Program-made: the position numbers and the translations under genes | Assembly: GCA_963966185.1 (NCBI GenBank) | Contig: CAWZYM010000429.1 | Location: 132,001 to 196,000 of the forward strand | DNA: 64,000 nucleotides | Reading direction: 5' to 3' | DNA from: Rhabditoides inermis | Taxonomy: Eukaryota; Nematoda; Chromadorea; Rhabditida; Rhabditidae | Notes under the pieces: generated by a model | Seen by the model: only the letters and a program-made list of their open reading frames with translations | What the model was told of the DNA's origin: nothing | Database searches by the model: none | Shown here: piece by piece, positions 22,593 through 33,440 of the stretch | Layout of the letters: each line of letters begins with the position of its first letter | How positions within the stretch are numbered: position 1 is the first letter of the stretch

Positions 22593-23401
22593 GCACCACG
22601 GCTCCCTGGTCGGTCTTGCAAAACAGATCCTAATATCTCGTTTATTTATTTATTGTTCCCATGCATGCCCATCCTTGCCGATTAAAATAAACAGTACATC
22701 GTTTTTTTAATCGGCTTTTCCGTACATTACATAATATGAAAAAACACGCATGTGAGACGCGCCGGGTTTGCACTATTTAGGCCCCGCCCACTATAACCAG
22801 GAGGCGGGTATATGAATGAGTACTGTTTGCGGTTCCCGACAATGTACTATGGACAGCAGCACCATTACACCTCGCATATCCAAGTGTGGAGTTGTTCTCC
22901 TACCCCCATTAGACAGAGGACTGTCGATCGAACGCACCTGCATGCGGACGCACTCCGGATAGCGCCAGCCACTCTCCTCTCTCAATGGGAACTCGACTCG
23001 AATGGGCGAGGAGTGGTTGTGGAAGGAGAAAACGAGGGCAGACGAGCAGCGGTGGCATCTGGAATAGAGACTCTCACATTGTGACAGCAATTGAGTACTT
23101 CCACCAATAAGGACCACTTGCATTAGGGGTTACTACCATGTTCTGCAAGAGAGCGCAGGCGCGTCGCGTGCCCACGCGTCGCGTCTGCTGGGCGCATAGC
23201 CAAGTACGAAATGGCAGACTGTGTCCCACCTCGGTCGCGGCAGGACAGCGTAGAGTATGTCTCCCGGCTGGGTCGGTCGAACGCGTACATCGGGGAAGGA
23301 AGGGGGGCGATGGTCGATGAAGGAGGCGAACTGGGGGAGGGGCAGGGACGGGTCTGACACTGTGTCCACGGCGAACACTGCAAGGGTAGGGAGTGAGAGG
23401 A

Positions 23402-23446
<45 letters not shown>

Positions 23447-23984
23447 TAGAGTGAGAGAGAGAGACTCACTGATCTCTTTCGGTGAACACTGCGAACGGCC
23501 GGAGATAGGGCCAGTGTGGTGTACCGCGAACACTGCCCTTCCATAATAGGCGAGTTGCCGCGAGAGAGTCAGGTACTCGAGTGGGTTCTCCTGCAAAGCG
23601 GTAGGATAGGTTATTTGATTAGTGTAGGCATACGGTACCTGAGTGATGACGGCGGCCGCACTCTCCGCCAGCATCGCAGTGAACTCGTCGTCCCGCAAGT
23701 TACCGCGCTCGTGCTCTCGCAGTCTGGAATTGATTGATTATCGATTAGATTCTGTATGATTATAGAATGCTGAGCGGTGATGAATTGTGTGTTCCCTTGA
23801 AGTGTTGTTGATATGCGGCGAGTGAAACGTATGGCGCGTTCTTGCACTGGCCCCACCTCATCTCAGTGTCTATGACTCTCTCCAGGGCGGTCCTCGCTAT
23901 CTCGTGGTTCCGGCCGACCACTGTAGACTCGTCGCGGGTGGCATTGAACAGAGTGGACAACAGGGTGGCCGGGTCAGACGAGAG
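20443..23984 (-). CDS. Unrecognised multi-exon gene with one membrane segment
   Basis: Minus-strand exons with consistent GT-AG borders: 23857-23984, 23639-23723, 23470-23590, 23218-23377, 22597-22629, 22356-22477, 20834-20919, 20730-20796 and terminal 20443-20592. Readable parts include NHEIARTALERVIDTEMRWG, DDEFTAMLAESAAAVITQ, YLTLSRQLAYYGRAVFAVHH, SFPDVRVRPTQPGDILYAVL and, near the end, SKLLERGRHSVDFAKTHRQK and FNTVNQAH before the stop. Exon 22356-22477 holds a hydrophobic segment (ITAGVALLLCALSFVCTIF) followed by basic residues, so a single-pass membrane topology with the C-terminal 120 residues on the cytosolic side is likely. I do not recognise the family. The 22.3 to 20.9 kb intron contains satellite-ended repeat copy 2. 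A LINE abuts the 5' side, so the gene start is not seen. Confidence 0.6.
21176..22172. mobile_element. Satellite-ended TIR repeat, copy 2 (both ends present)
   Basis: The left end reads ATTAGTAAATCATACAACAT and then (ATACCACC)n. The right end is the exact reverse: (GGTGGTAT)n, then ATGTTGTATGATTTACTAAT. Both inverted ends are about 170 bp and made mostly of satellite. The core shares 21500-21930 with copy 1. No coding capacity. It lies inside an intron of the gene at 20443-23984. Confidence 0.75.
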
Positions 23985-23998
23985 CTGCAAGTGTTCCT

Positions 23999-24036
<38 letters not shown>

Positions 24037-24129
24037 CTCTCGCTCTCTCCCTCTCTCTTTCTACCACGACAGAAGAGTAACGTGGGTATGTGCAGTTCCA
24101 TGTGTTGACGTCTTTGTGGCTGTTGATCA

Positions 24130-26170
24130 ACGACCAGATGATCACCGCGCAACTCTCCATCGAGGAGGCCACTGTCGACTTCTACAGTACCCTCTACGCT
24201 GACCGACTACTCATCCCGAACAAGGCCTACACTCCTGAAAATGGCCGTCCCGTGCTTCCCTCTGAAATACGACACGTCATCTCCCAGATGCCGAAAGGAC
24301 GAGCCCCCGGCCCTGACGACATCACCGCCGATCTGCTGAAAGCCGGAGGAACTAACTTCCACCGTGCCCTCGCCCGCCTGTTCACCACCTACCTGGAAGA
24401 GACGCCCATCCCCGACAGCTGGAGAGATGCGCGGCTCGTGCTACTCCCGAAGAAAGGACCCCGCGAGAAGCTCTCCAATTGGCGCCCGATAGCTCTACTC
24501 AGCCTGCTCTACAAAACCTATTCTAAGCTGTTATCGAACAGGCTGAAACGGACTCTGGAAGACAAACAACCACGAGAGCAAGCCGGATTCCGGAGCGGCT
24601 TCTGCTGCGCCGACCAAATACAGACCGACTGTCAGGTCGCGGAGAGAGCCCGTGAATACAAGATCCCACCTTTGTCGACTTCGAGAAGCCGTTCGACCGG
24701 CGCGACCACGGATTCCTTCTCCGTGCTCTTGAGATGCTCAACGTCGAGGATGGATACCTGGTTGCGCTATCCGACTGCTACGACAACAACCAGCTGCTTC
24801 TGAAGCTCTTCTCTAACGAGCTGAAAATCTATGTGCGATGCGGAGTGAAGCAGGGCGACACTGTCTCCCCAGCGCTCTTCACTGCTGCGCTCGAAGTCGT
24901 TGGACCTTCGCGTGGACGGAGAGAAGCTGAACCACCTGCGCTCCGCCGACGAAATCGTGCTGATCACGGAGACCACGGCGGAGGCTGAACGGATGCTGAA
25001 CGAGCTGAACACGGAGAGCGAGAAGGCCGGGCTGCGCATCAACATTGGCAAGACGCAGTATATCCGAAACGAGCAGGCTGCCGCTGGGATTATCCAACTT
25101 GCCGGCCAGGCAATCGAGGAGGTCGACGAATACATCTACCTCGGACGGGCCATAAGAGTTCAGAGTTCAGAGATTTATCCGGAATCGTTATAGCTGTACA
25201 CGACATTGCAATCACAACAAAATGAATGGAAGCATGCAGTAGGGCCAAGATCTTGGTAGGCTAACGCCGGGGGGATACAGTTTAGCAATAGAGGTTAGTG
25301 GTGGACGACGATTCTTGATCGATACTCAATCGATACTTGATCGATAATCAGCCCAATCCATTAGAGTACCATGGTAGACGGTGGAAAGGCTCCGGGTGTT
25401 CCTTTGCTCCCACGTAGTCGCATGTATCTCCTCGAGCCAGTAGTACTGCATCCTCGTGAGCTTCTGCATCGCCTTGCTCAAGGGTACTCGCGCAGGATCA
25501 TTTAGTCGAATCGACCGCACAGCGCGGGGAAAGAAGAAATAATAATGGGCCACACACGCGAAGAACACCCTCACCTCGGAGCTGGCGAGGAGAACAAGAG
25601 CAGGATGGGCGGCATTTGGCAACATCAAGGAGACACGGGGCACGCTGAACGACAAACACCTCAAGGCGAAATTCTTCAGCATGTGCGTACTCTCCACACT
25701 GTGCTATGGCTCGGAGACGTGGGCTTACACCACCACCACATTCGGCCGCATCCAGACCGCACACCGCGCGATGGAGCGGCAGATGCTGGGATACTCACTC
25801 TACAAGCAACGAGACGAGGGACTGAGCAGCGAGGACGTGCGGGCGAGATCCGGACTGACCAACCCAATCTCCTACATGGCGCGAAGCAAACATAGATGGG
25901 CCGGACACATATAAAAGAGGACGGACGGGCGATGGACACGGGCGACTACCGATTGGAGGCCGCGCAACGTCACTCGAGAACCCGGACGGCCGCCAACCCG
26001 CTGGGCAGATTCTGTCCGCAATAATACACGGTGTTCTATGGTCGCAGGAACGACTACACGCAGTTCTATGGTCGCAGGAACGACTACAAGCAGTGGGCAA
26101 CTGCAGCTGGAGACTTTTTACTGTGGCGAAAGATGGGCTCCGCGCTGGCAAGCTGAAGGAGCATTCAAGT
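24130..26170 (+). mobile_element. RTE-type LINE copy, frameshifted and degenerate
   Basis: Plus-strand frames cover most of a reverse transcriptase: ATVDFYSTLYADRLLIP, KGRAPGPDDITADLLK, LSNWRPIALLSLLYKTYSK, REQAGFRSGFCCADQIQ, then after frame changes CGVKQGDTVSPALF and SADEIVLITETTAEAERML (the YADD site reads SADE). An insertion or rearrangement at about 25155-25570 separates this from the C-terminal part (FFSMCVLSTLCYGSETWAYT; MARSKHRWAGHI; then a GRPP.RW stretch). 26030-26098 is a 2x tandem of a 32-bp unit inside the end of the element. Loss of the catalytic Tyr-Ala-Asp-Asp motif and multiple frameshifts show it is dead. It lies at the 5' side of the minus gene at 20443-23984. Confidence 0.88.
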
Positions 26171-27461
26171 ATTCAAGTATAACTATGACACTTGTTGATA
26201 GGGGCAACTCTTTCTGGCCACTTATCCCTTCATAGTAGATGGCCAGCTCACTCCATTCTCAATCTGCGACGGACACCGACCATGGATGGGAACGCACTTG
26301 AGCGACTTGGGGTTCAGCACCTGAACAAAGAAAGTGGCATTTATTTGATTACGAATCTCTTGATTACGAATCTCGACCAATAATTATCCCAATATCAATA
26401 ATTTGTTCACCTATTTCCTCAACTATATAATATGGGGTGCTCATGAATAACATCCAACGGCATTTTTTTCATTCACAAACAATCACATACACACAATCGA
26501 ATGACATCACTTCTATGCCGATCAAACTCGATACAGAAGAAATGATCATACATGTGACTACACCATATGCCTATGCATCACACACCATATGCCTATGCAT
26601 ACGTGCATAACAATGAACTAAGCATGGCCAGGGATAAACCAAAGAGCATTTGGACAACTACAGTATCTTCCTTCCCCCATCCCCTCGGAACAGAGTTTTC
26701 ACGCATTTTATGTACAATGAAATGACAAATGACATGAGCGTCCCTGTATAAAAGCTCTATTCGAAGCTCGTATGTTTTTTCACTTGAGTCGTCCTCTGTG
26801 ATATTATTAAAGGCACAGAGACGACTTATTTTGGACTCTACGTGTCATACAAGTTCATTAAAACATAAAACAAAATCAATTCGTGCGAAAGAACGGATAT
26901 TTTTGAGAAAGTTGCAACTATCGAGTTGCAGCATTTTTTTTTCAAATTCACTCTCATTGTCCTGCCACGATCAGAATTATACGAACGCCCCGCCCACCAA
27001 CAGCTGTTTCTCTTTGTTTTCTTCTAATCACGGCGATTCACAGTTGATAATCTGTTGGTGGGCGGAGCTGCGCTACAAAAACGCGTGTACTCGCACGTGT
27101 TACCAAAACACAAAGCACATCAGAGTCTGCTGGGATCGTGGTAAGACCGAAACATGGGCGGAGTCGAAAAGTGGGCGGAGTTTTGCTGATCAAGCATGTC
27201 GAATCGAAACCGCTCGAATTTAAGCCCCGCCCCGTCGCGTGTCGCGCTTGTTTTGAGCTTTTTATTCACTTGTGAATCGCCGTGCTAATTTGTTTGTTTA
27301 CCTTATCGTTTTATGATTGTGATATATTTTTGATGTTCTGCAAATGCCGATAATCCATGACCATATTGTAAAGTTGATCACATTGCTTATCACAGCTGTG
27401 CTTTCAACATACGATGTACAAACCCTCACGCCGCGCCACGCGCTTTTTATGTTTTATGTTT
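26171..27461. other. Intergenic, no gene seen
   Basis: AT-rich with no convincing exon. 26985-27070 is a short inverted repeat (GCCCCGCCCACCAACAG near 26987 and CTGTTGGTGGGCGGAGC near 27052), possibly a small fold-back element. Confidence 0.5.
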
Positions 27462-27865
27462 ATCTCAGGTAAAGTCGTACACCGTGTACTACACAGCGAG
27501 TTTTCTACACAGCTCTACACGGCGGTGTAGAAAAAACTACACATCCCTACACCAGTGTAGAAAGTTGGATCCATTTTTGACACGGTGTAGAGAAGTGTGA
27601 GGATATGACACGTGTGTTGGGGTGTGTAGCGGCTCCAAAATATAGATCCCCCACCACACCCTCTTGCTCTTGGGAAAGCGAGCAAATGAGAGCGTGGGTA
27701 GCTTGGCGTTGATTGTCAACATTACCGATACTGTCGCATGGTCACGGTTCATAAATGTAGCGGAGAGGTTGTTGTGCGACGCGTAGTTGTCGCATGTCCT
27801 TGTATATCAAGTGTCTTTGTATATCAATTTATTTATTGTTGAGTGTTGTTGATTGTCATGTTCAG

Positions 27866-28335
27866 GTTCTCACGGCGGGTCTGCAGTCACAGCGGAACGT
27901 GGAGATTTCCCAGGAAGTGGTCATGGAGACTTTCAACCTCGACGACCTGCCCTCGTACGCCACATACGCCAGGCCGAGGTGGACAAGCTGGACAAGGAAA
28001 ACTGCATGGAGAAGGTGAAGGTGGCCTCGAAGCTCAAGGACGAGCACGGCGTGCAGATCTCGATCCCCAAAGAGGCCACCAACAGCGACGAGATCACGGT
28101 GGAGGGAAAGAAGGAGGCGATCAAGGAGAAGATCGTCACCAAGCTGTAGAACGAGAAGAGCAAGGACATGATTGTCGAGCAGCGCCTGCACAAGCTGATC
28201 ATCGGACAGAAGGGCAGCGAGATCCAGAAGCTGCGCGACCAGTACCCCTCGGTCGTCTTCTCCTTCCCCGATGCCAACAAGAAGATTGAGCGACGTCATC
28301 AACATCCGCGGAGACAAGCAGGAGGTTGACAAGGT
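27866..28335 (+). pseudogene. Vigilin (multi-KH protein) fragment, first part
   Basis: After acceptor TGTTCAG at 27861-27865, plus-strand frames give VEISQEVVMETFNLDDLPSY, then after a frame change EVDKLDKENCMEKVKVASKL, KDEHGVQISIPKE and VEQRLHKLIIGQKGSEIQKL. The last contains the IIGxxG loop of a KH RNA-binding domain. An in-frame TAG (28147-28149) interrupts the reading before MIVEQRLHKL, and a +1 shift occurs near 28285 before VINIRGDKQEVDK and a GTGAAT donor. Intact vigilins bind mRNA and tRNA with about 14 KH repeats; only part of two or three repeats is here. The combination of stop and shifts marks a pseudogene fragment. Confidence 0.8.
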
Positions 28336-28349
28336 GAATTCACACTTGC

Positions 28350-28393
28350 TCACTGGTATTGATCGATACTAATTGTGCGATCAATACCAGTGA
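28350..28393. repeat. Perfect 16-bp hairpin with 12-nt loop
   Basis: TCACTGGTATTGATCG (28350-28365) and its exact complement (28378-28393) lie just inside the intron after the first vigilin block. Confidence 0.9.
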
Positions 28394-28399
28394 GAAGTT

Positions 28400-28760
28400 T
28401 CCATCATTTTCCCTTGCCCTCGAGTGGTCGGTCCCCCAGTTCATTTCCCCGTCGCACCCGCCAAGCCCGGCTTACGTGGAGAATTGCTGGATAAACGGTA
28501 TCCGCCACATGTTCGCTGCTAGCTTTGGAATTTGAGGAATCCTCGGAGAACGGAGTTGAACCCGCCGAGTACCCTTTCTACAATGGCTGTCGCAACCTCT
28601 ACCGCTACCCAAGCGTGAGACCAAGCACACCACCCCTTCACGTCGGACCACGACAAGAAGAAACAGATACTTCACGCAGACTAAACCTTTTTGTGTTACA
28701 TCTCCGTTGTTGTATTCTTGATATCGGCAGTAAATCAATTCAATTCAATTGTGCGTGTTT
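28400..28760 (+). other. Non-vigilin insert with short-repeat tail inside the TIR element
   Basis: Plus-strand sequence between two vigilin blocks. One frame reads PSPAYVENCWINGIRHMFAA and another VEPAEYPFYNGCRNLYRYPS, which look coding but are not vigilin or OGDH. It ends in aatcaattcaattcaatt (28733-28751), like the RTE LINE tail at 932-958, so at least its end may be a non-LTR element 3' terminus. Origin undetermined. Confidence 0.35.
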
Positions 28761-28762
28761 AG

Positions 28763-29600
28763 GTGTCTGCCGTACTGGTGAAGGTGGTGAAGGAGCTGCA
28801 GGAGAACAACTATCAGCAGCAGGCTGTGCCCATCTTCAAGGAGTTTCACAAGCACATCATTGGAAAGGCCGGAGCGACCGTGCACAAGATCCGCGAGGAG
28901 ACGTCGACCCGCATCGACGTACCCGACGGAGACAGCGGAGAGGAGAAGATCCTGGTGACCGGAAAGAAGACCAACGTGGAGAAGGCTATCGAGCACCTGA
29001 ACAAGATCCAGAACGAGCTCGCGTCGGTCGTCCAGCTCGAGGTCGAGATCCCCACCAAGGTACGTGCAAAAGATACCGTTGTGTGATTGTATGAGTTTCA
29101 CTTCTCTTTTGTTTCAGGTGCAGGGTCGTCTTCTGGGTAACGGCCGCCGTCTCATGTTCGACATTGAGGAGGAGTGCGGATGCGTGCACATCAAGTTCCC
29201 GGCCGAGAAGTCCGACTCGACCAAGGTGACGATCCGCGGTCCGTCGGTGGACGCGGAGAAGGCGCACAAGCTGCTGTCGTCTCTGGCCAAGGACAAGGAG
29301 CTGGACATCCACGAGGACAAGGTGACGGCCAAGGCAGAGCTGCACAAGTTCCTCATCAGAAAGGGAGGCGCCCGCATCAAGAAGATTCGCGCCAACCACG
29401 ACGTGCGCGTCATGTTCCCACGCTCGGACGACGCCGACAAGGAGACGATCCACTTGCTCGGAAAGAAGGGAGACGTCGAGAAGGTGAAGGGCGAGCTCGA
29501 GGCACTCGTCAAAGAGCTGAACGAGACTGTCGAGATCCAGCTCGACATCAACCCCGTCTACCACAAGAACTTCCTGGTGCGTGCAGCCGCCCAGCTCGGC
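28763..29600 (+). pseudogene. Vigilin fragment, two KH-rich exons fused to OGDH
   Basis: Exon 28763-29059 (99 codons, acceptor TTTAG, donor GTACGT) contains KEFHKHIIGKAGATVHKIRE, a complete KH GxxG region, then RIDVPDGDSGEEKILVTGKK. Exon starting at 29118 (acceptor TTTCAG) continues in phase with [20 protein letters not shown], then [20 protein letters not shown] and the end of a third repeat, [12 protein letters not shown]. Both are open without shifts, unlike the first block. Vigilin similarity stops at about 29590-29600 and OGDH similarity begins in the same frame ([16 protein letters not shown]). KH domains bind single-stranded RNA. A chimeric transcript would encode KH domains followed by a piece of OGDH. 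Confidence 0.85.
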
Positions 29601-30295
29601 TACTCGATTGTCGACCCCAACTCGCTCGTTATCTGGGAGGCGCAGCTCGGAGACCTCCCCAACACTGCCCAGTGCATCATTGACAACTCTGTCTTGTCGG
29701 TCAGTCCAAGTGAGTTGATTGATGGTCGTGGCTATGTGTATCGGTGCTCACCATGCGTTGCAGGTGAATAATGCAGTCTGGTCTGGCTGTTGGTTGCTGC
29801 ACGCCGCACGAGTACGTGGACATGGGACCGGAGCACTCGTCGGCCCGCCCCGAGCGCTTCCTTCAGATGTGCAACGAGGACGGCCAGATCGACCTGACGG
29901 TGTGTGGAGTGGCGTGGGGCGATGGTGTCGCCATAGATACTTACTAATGTTGTTTCGTGCTTCAGAAAATGTCGTTTGACGGCTTGTGTGAGGCGCAGAT
30001 GCTGCACGACACGAACTCGATTGTGACCAACTGCACCATAGCCGCCAACATGTGCCTTCTCCTCCGCAGACAGGTGAGTCGAGGGAGGGATGTGGAAGGG
30101 GATTGTGTTAGGATATAAATGGTTGGCTCTACCTGGCTATACTTGCTATACTTTACTAAACAATTCAATAATTTAGTACTTTGTTTGACCTTTATCTCGT
30201 GTTACAGGTGCTGCCATGCCGCTCCGCAAGCTGGCTTTGATGGTGTCGCCCAAGTCTCCTCGATCCCCGGCCCCGCCATTCACTCCCCTCGATAA
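29595..30295 (+). pseudogene. 2-oxoglutarate dehydrogenase E1 fragment
   Basis: The in-frame continuation of the vigilin exon reads [19 protein letters not shown], then NTAQCIID, matching the transketolase-like core of OGDH E1. Exon 29763-29899 reads [20 protein letters not shown], the most conserved block of the family. Exon 29966-30072 reads AQMLHDTNSIVTNCTIAANM, then LLLRRQ. A last piece from 30208 has PLRKLALMVSPKS in a shifted frame, then a stop. The intact enzyme decarboxylates 2-oxoglutarate in the mitochondrial citric acid cycle, using thiamine diphosphate. Only about 120 residues of roughly 1000 are present, with frame changes, so this is a captured or processed fragment. Retained introns point to DNA-level capture rather than retroposition. 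Confidence 0.88.
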
Positions 30296-30611
30296 CATTC
30301 AAACCTCCATTGTTTTACGCCAACCTATTGTTTGCTGTTACTATCGAATTGACTCATCGATTGCTTGTTTGTTCTATAAAGATAATAAAGATATATAACT
30401 GAATTCAAATTTGATTGGCTATATACAGCAAAACACCTTCACACTTCTACACAAACGCTTATCACAGATTTCTAGATCTTTTTACACGGTCCTACACGCT
30501 GTGTAGAACTCAGTTTTCTACACACCATAGCCGTGTTGCACTCAGTGCTATTCCAATCTCGCCGTGTAGAAATTTTTTGTGTAGTACACTGTGTAGAACA
30601 GTATCTGAGAT

Positions 30612-32195
30612 GTTATATGTAACGAATTACACATGGTGTATTATATTTGAATCGTTTCAGTTCGGGTATGATTGTAATGGTGTGTGCGCGGTGCTATGCT
30701 GCAAGGGGCGTGAGCTGATGTTCAGCTATTCCACGAGTTCAAGAAGGCGAACCACGATTTCGTCTAGTTCAAGGTATGCACGATTGTTTATGATATCTGT
30801 TTTGTAAGGACAGTGGCGACGTTCTATTAGTGTATGTATTGTTAGTGCACGTTTGTAATTATAATGAATAGTTGCATTGACATACCGTAAACTATCAAAT
30901 CAATAACTGATCACGCTGCAACACGTGTATGGCTAATTTATGTGTTGTGGTGTATAGAGAATGTCATTCAATTTATGTATTTCAATATTAGTTTATAGGA
31001 GGACAATTCGTAGAATGTGTAAGGTGCGAGTGGGCCGCTCGAATGCGGCATGTTCGGCAAGTACAAGAAGACCACTCCTCTACCACCAGCGCTCTCCACA
31101 TTCACACCTCTCCTCGCGTTTGTGTATTGTTTTCACAGCACATGTATAGTTTTTATTTATTGATTAGTTATTTTTGGTTTTTGATTGATTTCATAAAACG
31201 TATTTGTGAAGTGTTGCGTTGACGAGTCTTTGCAAAATGTGTTGTCGTTGTTGATGTTGTTTTATGTTTCATGAAACAGTGAGCATGTAATCGCACTTTC
31301 ATATAAATCTCGCACTCACTCATAGGAAAATGGCTAGGCTAGTCACGGGACGGGCTATCAAGTTTTTTTTTCACAGCACATGTATAGCGTGGCTTATAAC
31401 TGCGCGGTAAATTTGAAAATTTTGAGAAAAAAAATTCTCGAACATTTGCTTTTCAGAAAGGGAAGAGTTACGGTATTAATACAGTATACTTGAACTGTCA
31501 ATGTCAACCTTTCTCATTCGCTGACTCACATGTCTATCGTTCTCTCTTTCACATGAAACTTCTATTTCGATTTCTGGGACGTATAATTGGTTTCAGATTA
31601 AGGGGGTTTTTGTTGTCTAAAAAGTCACAAAGAGGCAGTCATCAAACGTATTCACATTTATTCGCGCAGTTTGTTGAGATGTCCACCAGGGTTTTCCGAG
31701 GACCTGCCGTCGTCGGTGGGAGCCCGTCCGAGCACTGTCAGTCTGTCTCGTCTCGTTCGCAACCTACATCTGTCTGTCTGTCCGTCAGTCTCTCCCAGAC
31801 AGACTCAACTGTCTTCACGCTGCTTTCTGAGATGACTACCGTATGAGTTTCTTTTATTCACTCACACCTCTGACCTTATTTATCCCACAGTACATCTTTG
31901 TTTTGTTGTTGTTGCAAATGTATTGAAATTGTGTGAGTAAATATTGTCGTTGTTCCAAAACGGTGTGAGAGTTTATTTTATGTATTATACCATCACAGTT
32001 CGTTTATTGGAAAGTGATGTAGGTTTTATTATACACGTTAAAGAAAAGAAAGGGTAAATATTAAGGAAAGATGTGGCTGTTATTGCAGCTCAAGTATCAA
32101 CTGTAAAGTCTAGGCAAAATGTATACGGTCTTATTATATATTCTTATCATAAAGGTAAATGTAAATGTATCCCCCCCGATTCAAGAGATTACTCT
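30612..32195. other. Intergenic, no secure gene
   Basis: A piece at 30660-30770 follows TTTCAG and could encode LFHEFKKANHDFV, but I cannot place it. 31660-31840 contains Ser-rich frames without splice support. Otherwise AT-rich sequence. Confidence 0.4.
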
Positions 32196-32196
32196 G

Positions 32197-32430
32197 CGGA
32201 GGGGGCCGAAGGAAGACTATGGCACTACACCATAGCCCAACGATTTTCCAATGACAGCTCTAGCGTATTTTCGCAATGATGCGCCCGTGGGTGGCGTACC
32301 CTGCGGGTTACCTTCGCAGCAGACTGCTACCAATTTATCACCTTGGTACGGTCCAACGCCGGAGGGGGATCGAACCACCGATTCACCGAGTATAGCGAAC
32401 ATCGCTAACCACTACACTACGCGGCTCTCA
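32197..32430 (-). mobile_element. tRNA-derived SINE
   Basis: Read on the minus strand from 32430, it starts GCCGCGTAGTGTAGTGGTTA, which contains an A-box-like TAGTGTAGTGGTTAGCG, and about 45 nt later GGTTCGATCCC, a good B box. Together they form a tRNA-like head of about 75 nt (32353-32427) with paired GCCG/CGGC ends. A non-tRNA body of about 150 nt follows (CAGTCTGCTGCGAAGGTAAC...). Part of the body recurs, inverted or decayed, at 44750-44820 (gactatggcac, ctgcgggtt, gcagcagattg), supporting a dispersed family. It could be transcribed by RNA polymerase III. A bona fide tRNA is unlikely, given the long tail and weak T-arm pairing. Confidence 0.7.
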
Positions 32431-33127
32431 TTTTCACATGTCATTTTCTTTTTATAATAACAATTATTTGAGACGTTATGTGAAGATGATAGAGTTTCAT
32501 CGTTGCACAGCGTGTCAGATTGGTTCTTGTTCGAAAAAGAGAACCCACACACAACCCCCCACCCCCAAATCCAGCTCGCATTCTACGAGTTTGGACAGTT
32601 TCCAGCTTCCAACGCAGCGCATGAGAAAGATGAGAAAGTTTACAATGATTGGAGAGACGAGATAAAGAGGGATTGCACATAGGTTTTTTTCTTCTTCTGC
32701 GAAGTGAATATGGCAGAAGGGGTGGCCAACGTGTATTATGGAAAATTGACAGTGCTGCCACGCACCAGTTTCTTATCGTTTCTTATCATGCTGACATTGC
32801 AAAACGCATCTGTCGTGAAATGTTTTATCGCGATTGGAAAATAGCGTGAGTAGAGTGAAGGCCACACCCCTTATCTTCCTTTGTTTTGCACTCTCCGCCT
32901 GATTCAATGGATCTTAATGGTTGTTTAAAGACCCAGTGGCCTATTCCTGACGATTTTTAATCATTTGTGCGTCACAATACGGTTATTAAAATGCAGGTTG
33001 AATGAAAGTTCTACGTGCGCGCGGTGATCAGAAACGATCAGCAGACCGCTCTAAACGTGAATTTTCGATTTCATGCCACTCTGCGCTCTCTTCTTTTTGT
33101 GTGCTCTCTCCCGTTACCCTCTAAGGC

Positions 33128-33427
33128 AGTGTACCCTCTGATTTTCGAAGTTGAGTTAGCCGTAGAATGTTAAAAATATGTCTTAAATAAAGTTCGTTCT
33201 CATATAAAAGTTATTTCAAAGTGGCCTCAAAGTTTATCTAACTTGCTTATGAATACACTCGTTCAAGTGAAAAGTGTGCAGAAAAGTGCACAAACGTGCA
33301 CGATGGGAAATGGTTTCTCCAACTTCTCGGCATTTCCGTCATATGGTACAATTGACAAAAGTGCAACATTTTTGGTCTAATTTCACATTCCGGTGCTAAC
33401 TCAACTTCGAAAAACAGAGGGTACACT
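33128..33427. repeat. 300-bp MITE with about 33-bp TIRs
   Basis: AGTGTACCCTCTGATTTTCG at the left, continuing AAGTTGAGTTAGC, is matched in reverse at 33395-33427 with two or three changes. The core is non-coding. No target duplication recognised. Confidence 0.8.
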
Positions 33428-33440
33428 ACGTGTTGTTTAA

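Larger units (their letters stand above)
27462..30611. mobile_element. 3.15 kb TIR element carrying vigilin and OGDH gene fragments
   Basis: The ends are inverted repeats of about 50 bp. Both begin ATCTCAG and share GTGTACTACACA and TTTCTACAC-GC; identity by eye is about 80%. The hexamer CTACAC (or GTGTAG) is repeated about ten times in the first 170 bp and again in the last 170 bp. The bases just outside are GTTTTATGT (27451-27459) and GTTATATGT (30612-30620), 8 of 9 matching but two bases off the left TIR edge, a possible 9-bp target duplication. No transposase. The interior is a mosaic of vigilin and OGDH exons (separate entries) with splice signals. This looks like a Pack-type element; capture by transposition is inferred. 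Confidence 0.7.

Noticed and set aside
24090..24130. Start codon of the LINE ORF at 24090
   Set aside because: The residues before about 24130 overlap flanking gene sequence and do not resemble RT; the ATG is a chance extension.
31490..31846. 118-codon plus frame
   Set aside because: Composition is unremarkable, but no splice context, no recognised motif and no neighbouring exons; left unannotated.
32353..32427. Functional tRNA gene
   Set aside because: A and B boxes are good, but T-arm and anticodon-arm pairing are weak and a SINE body follows; called a SINE instead.
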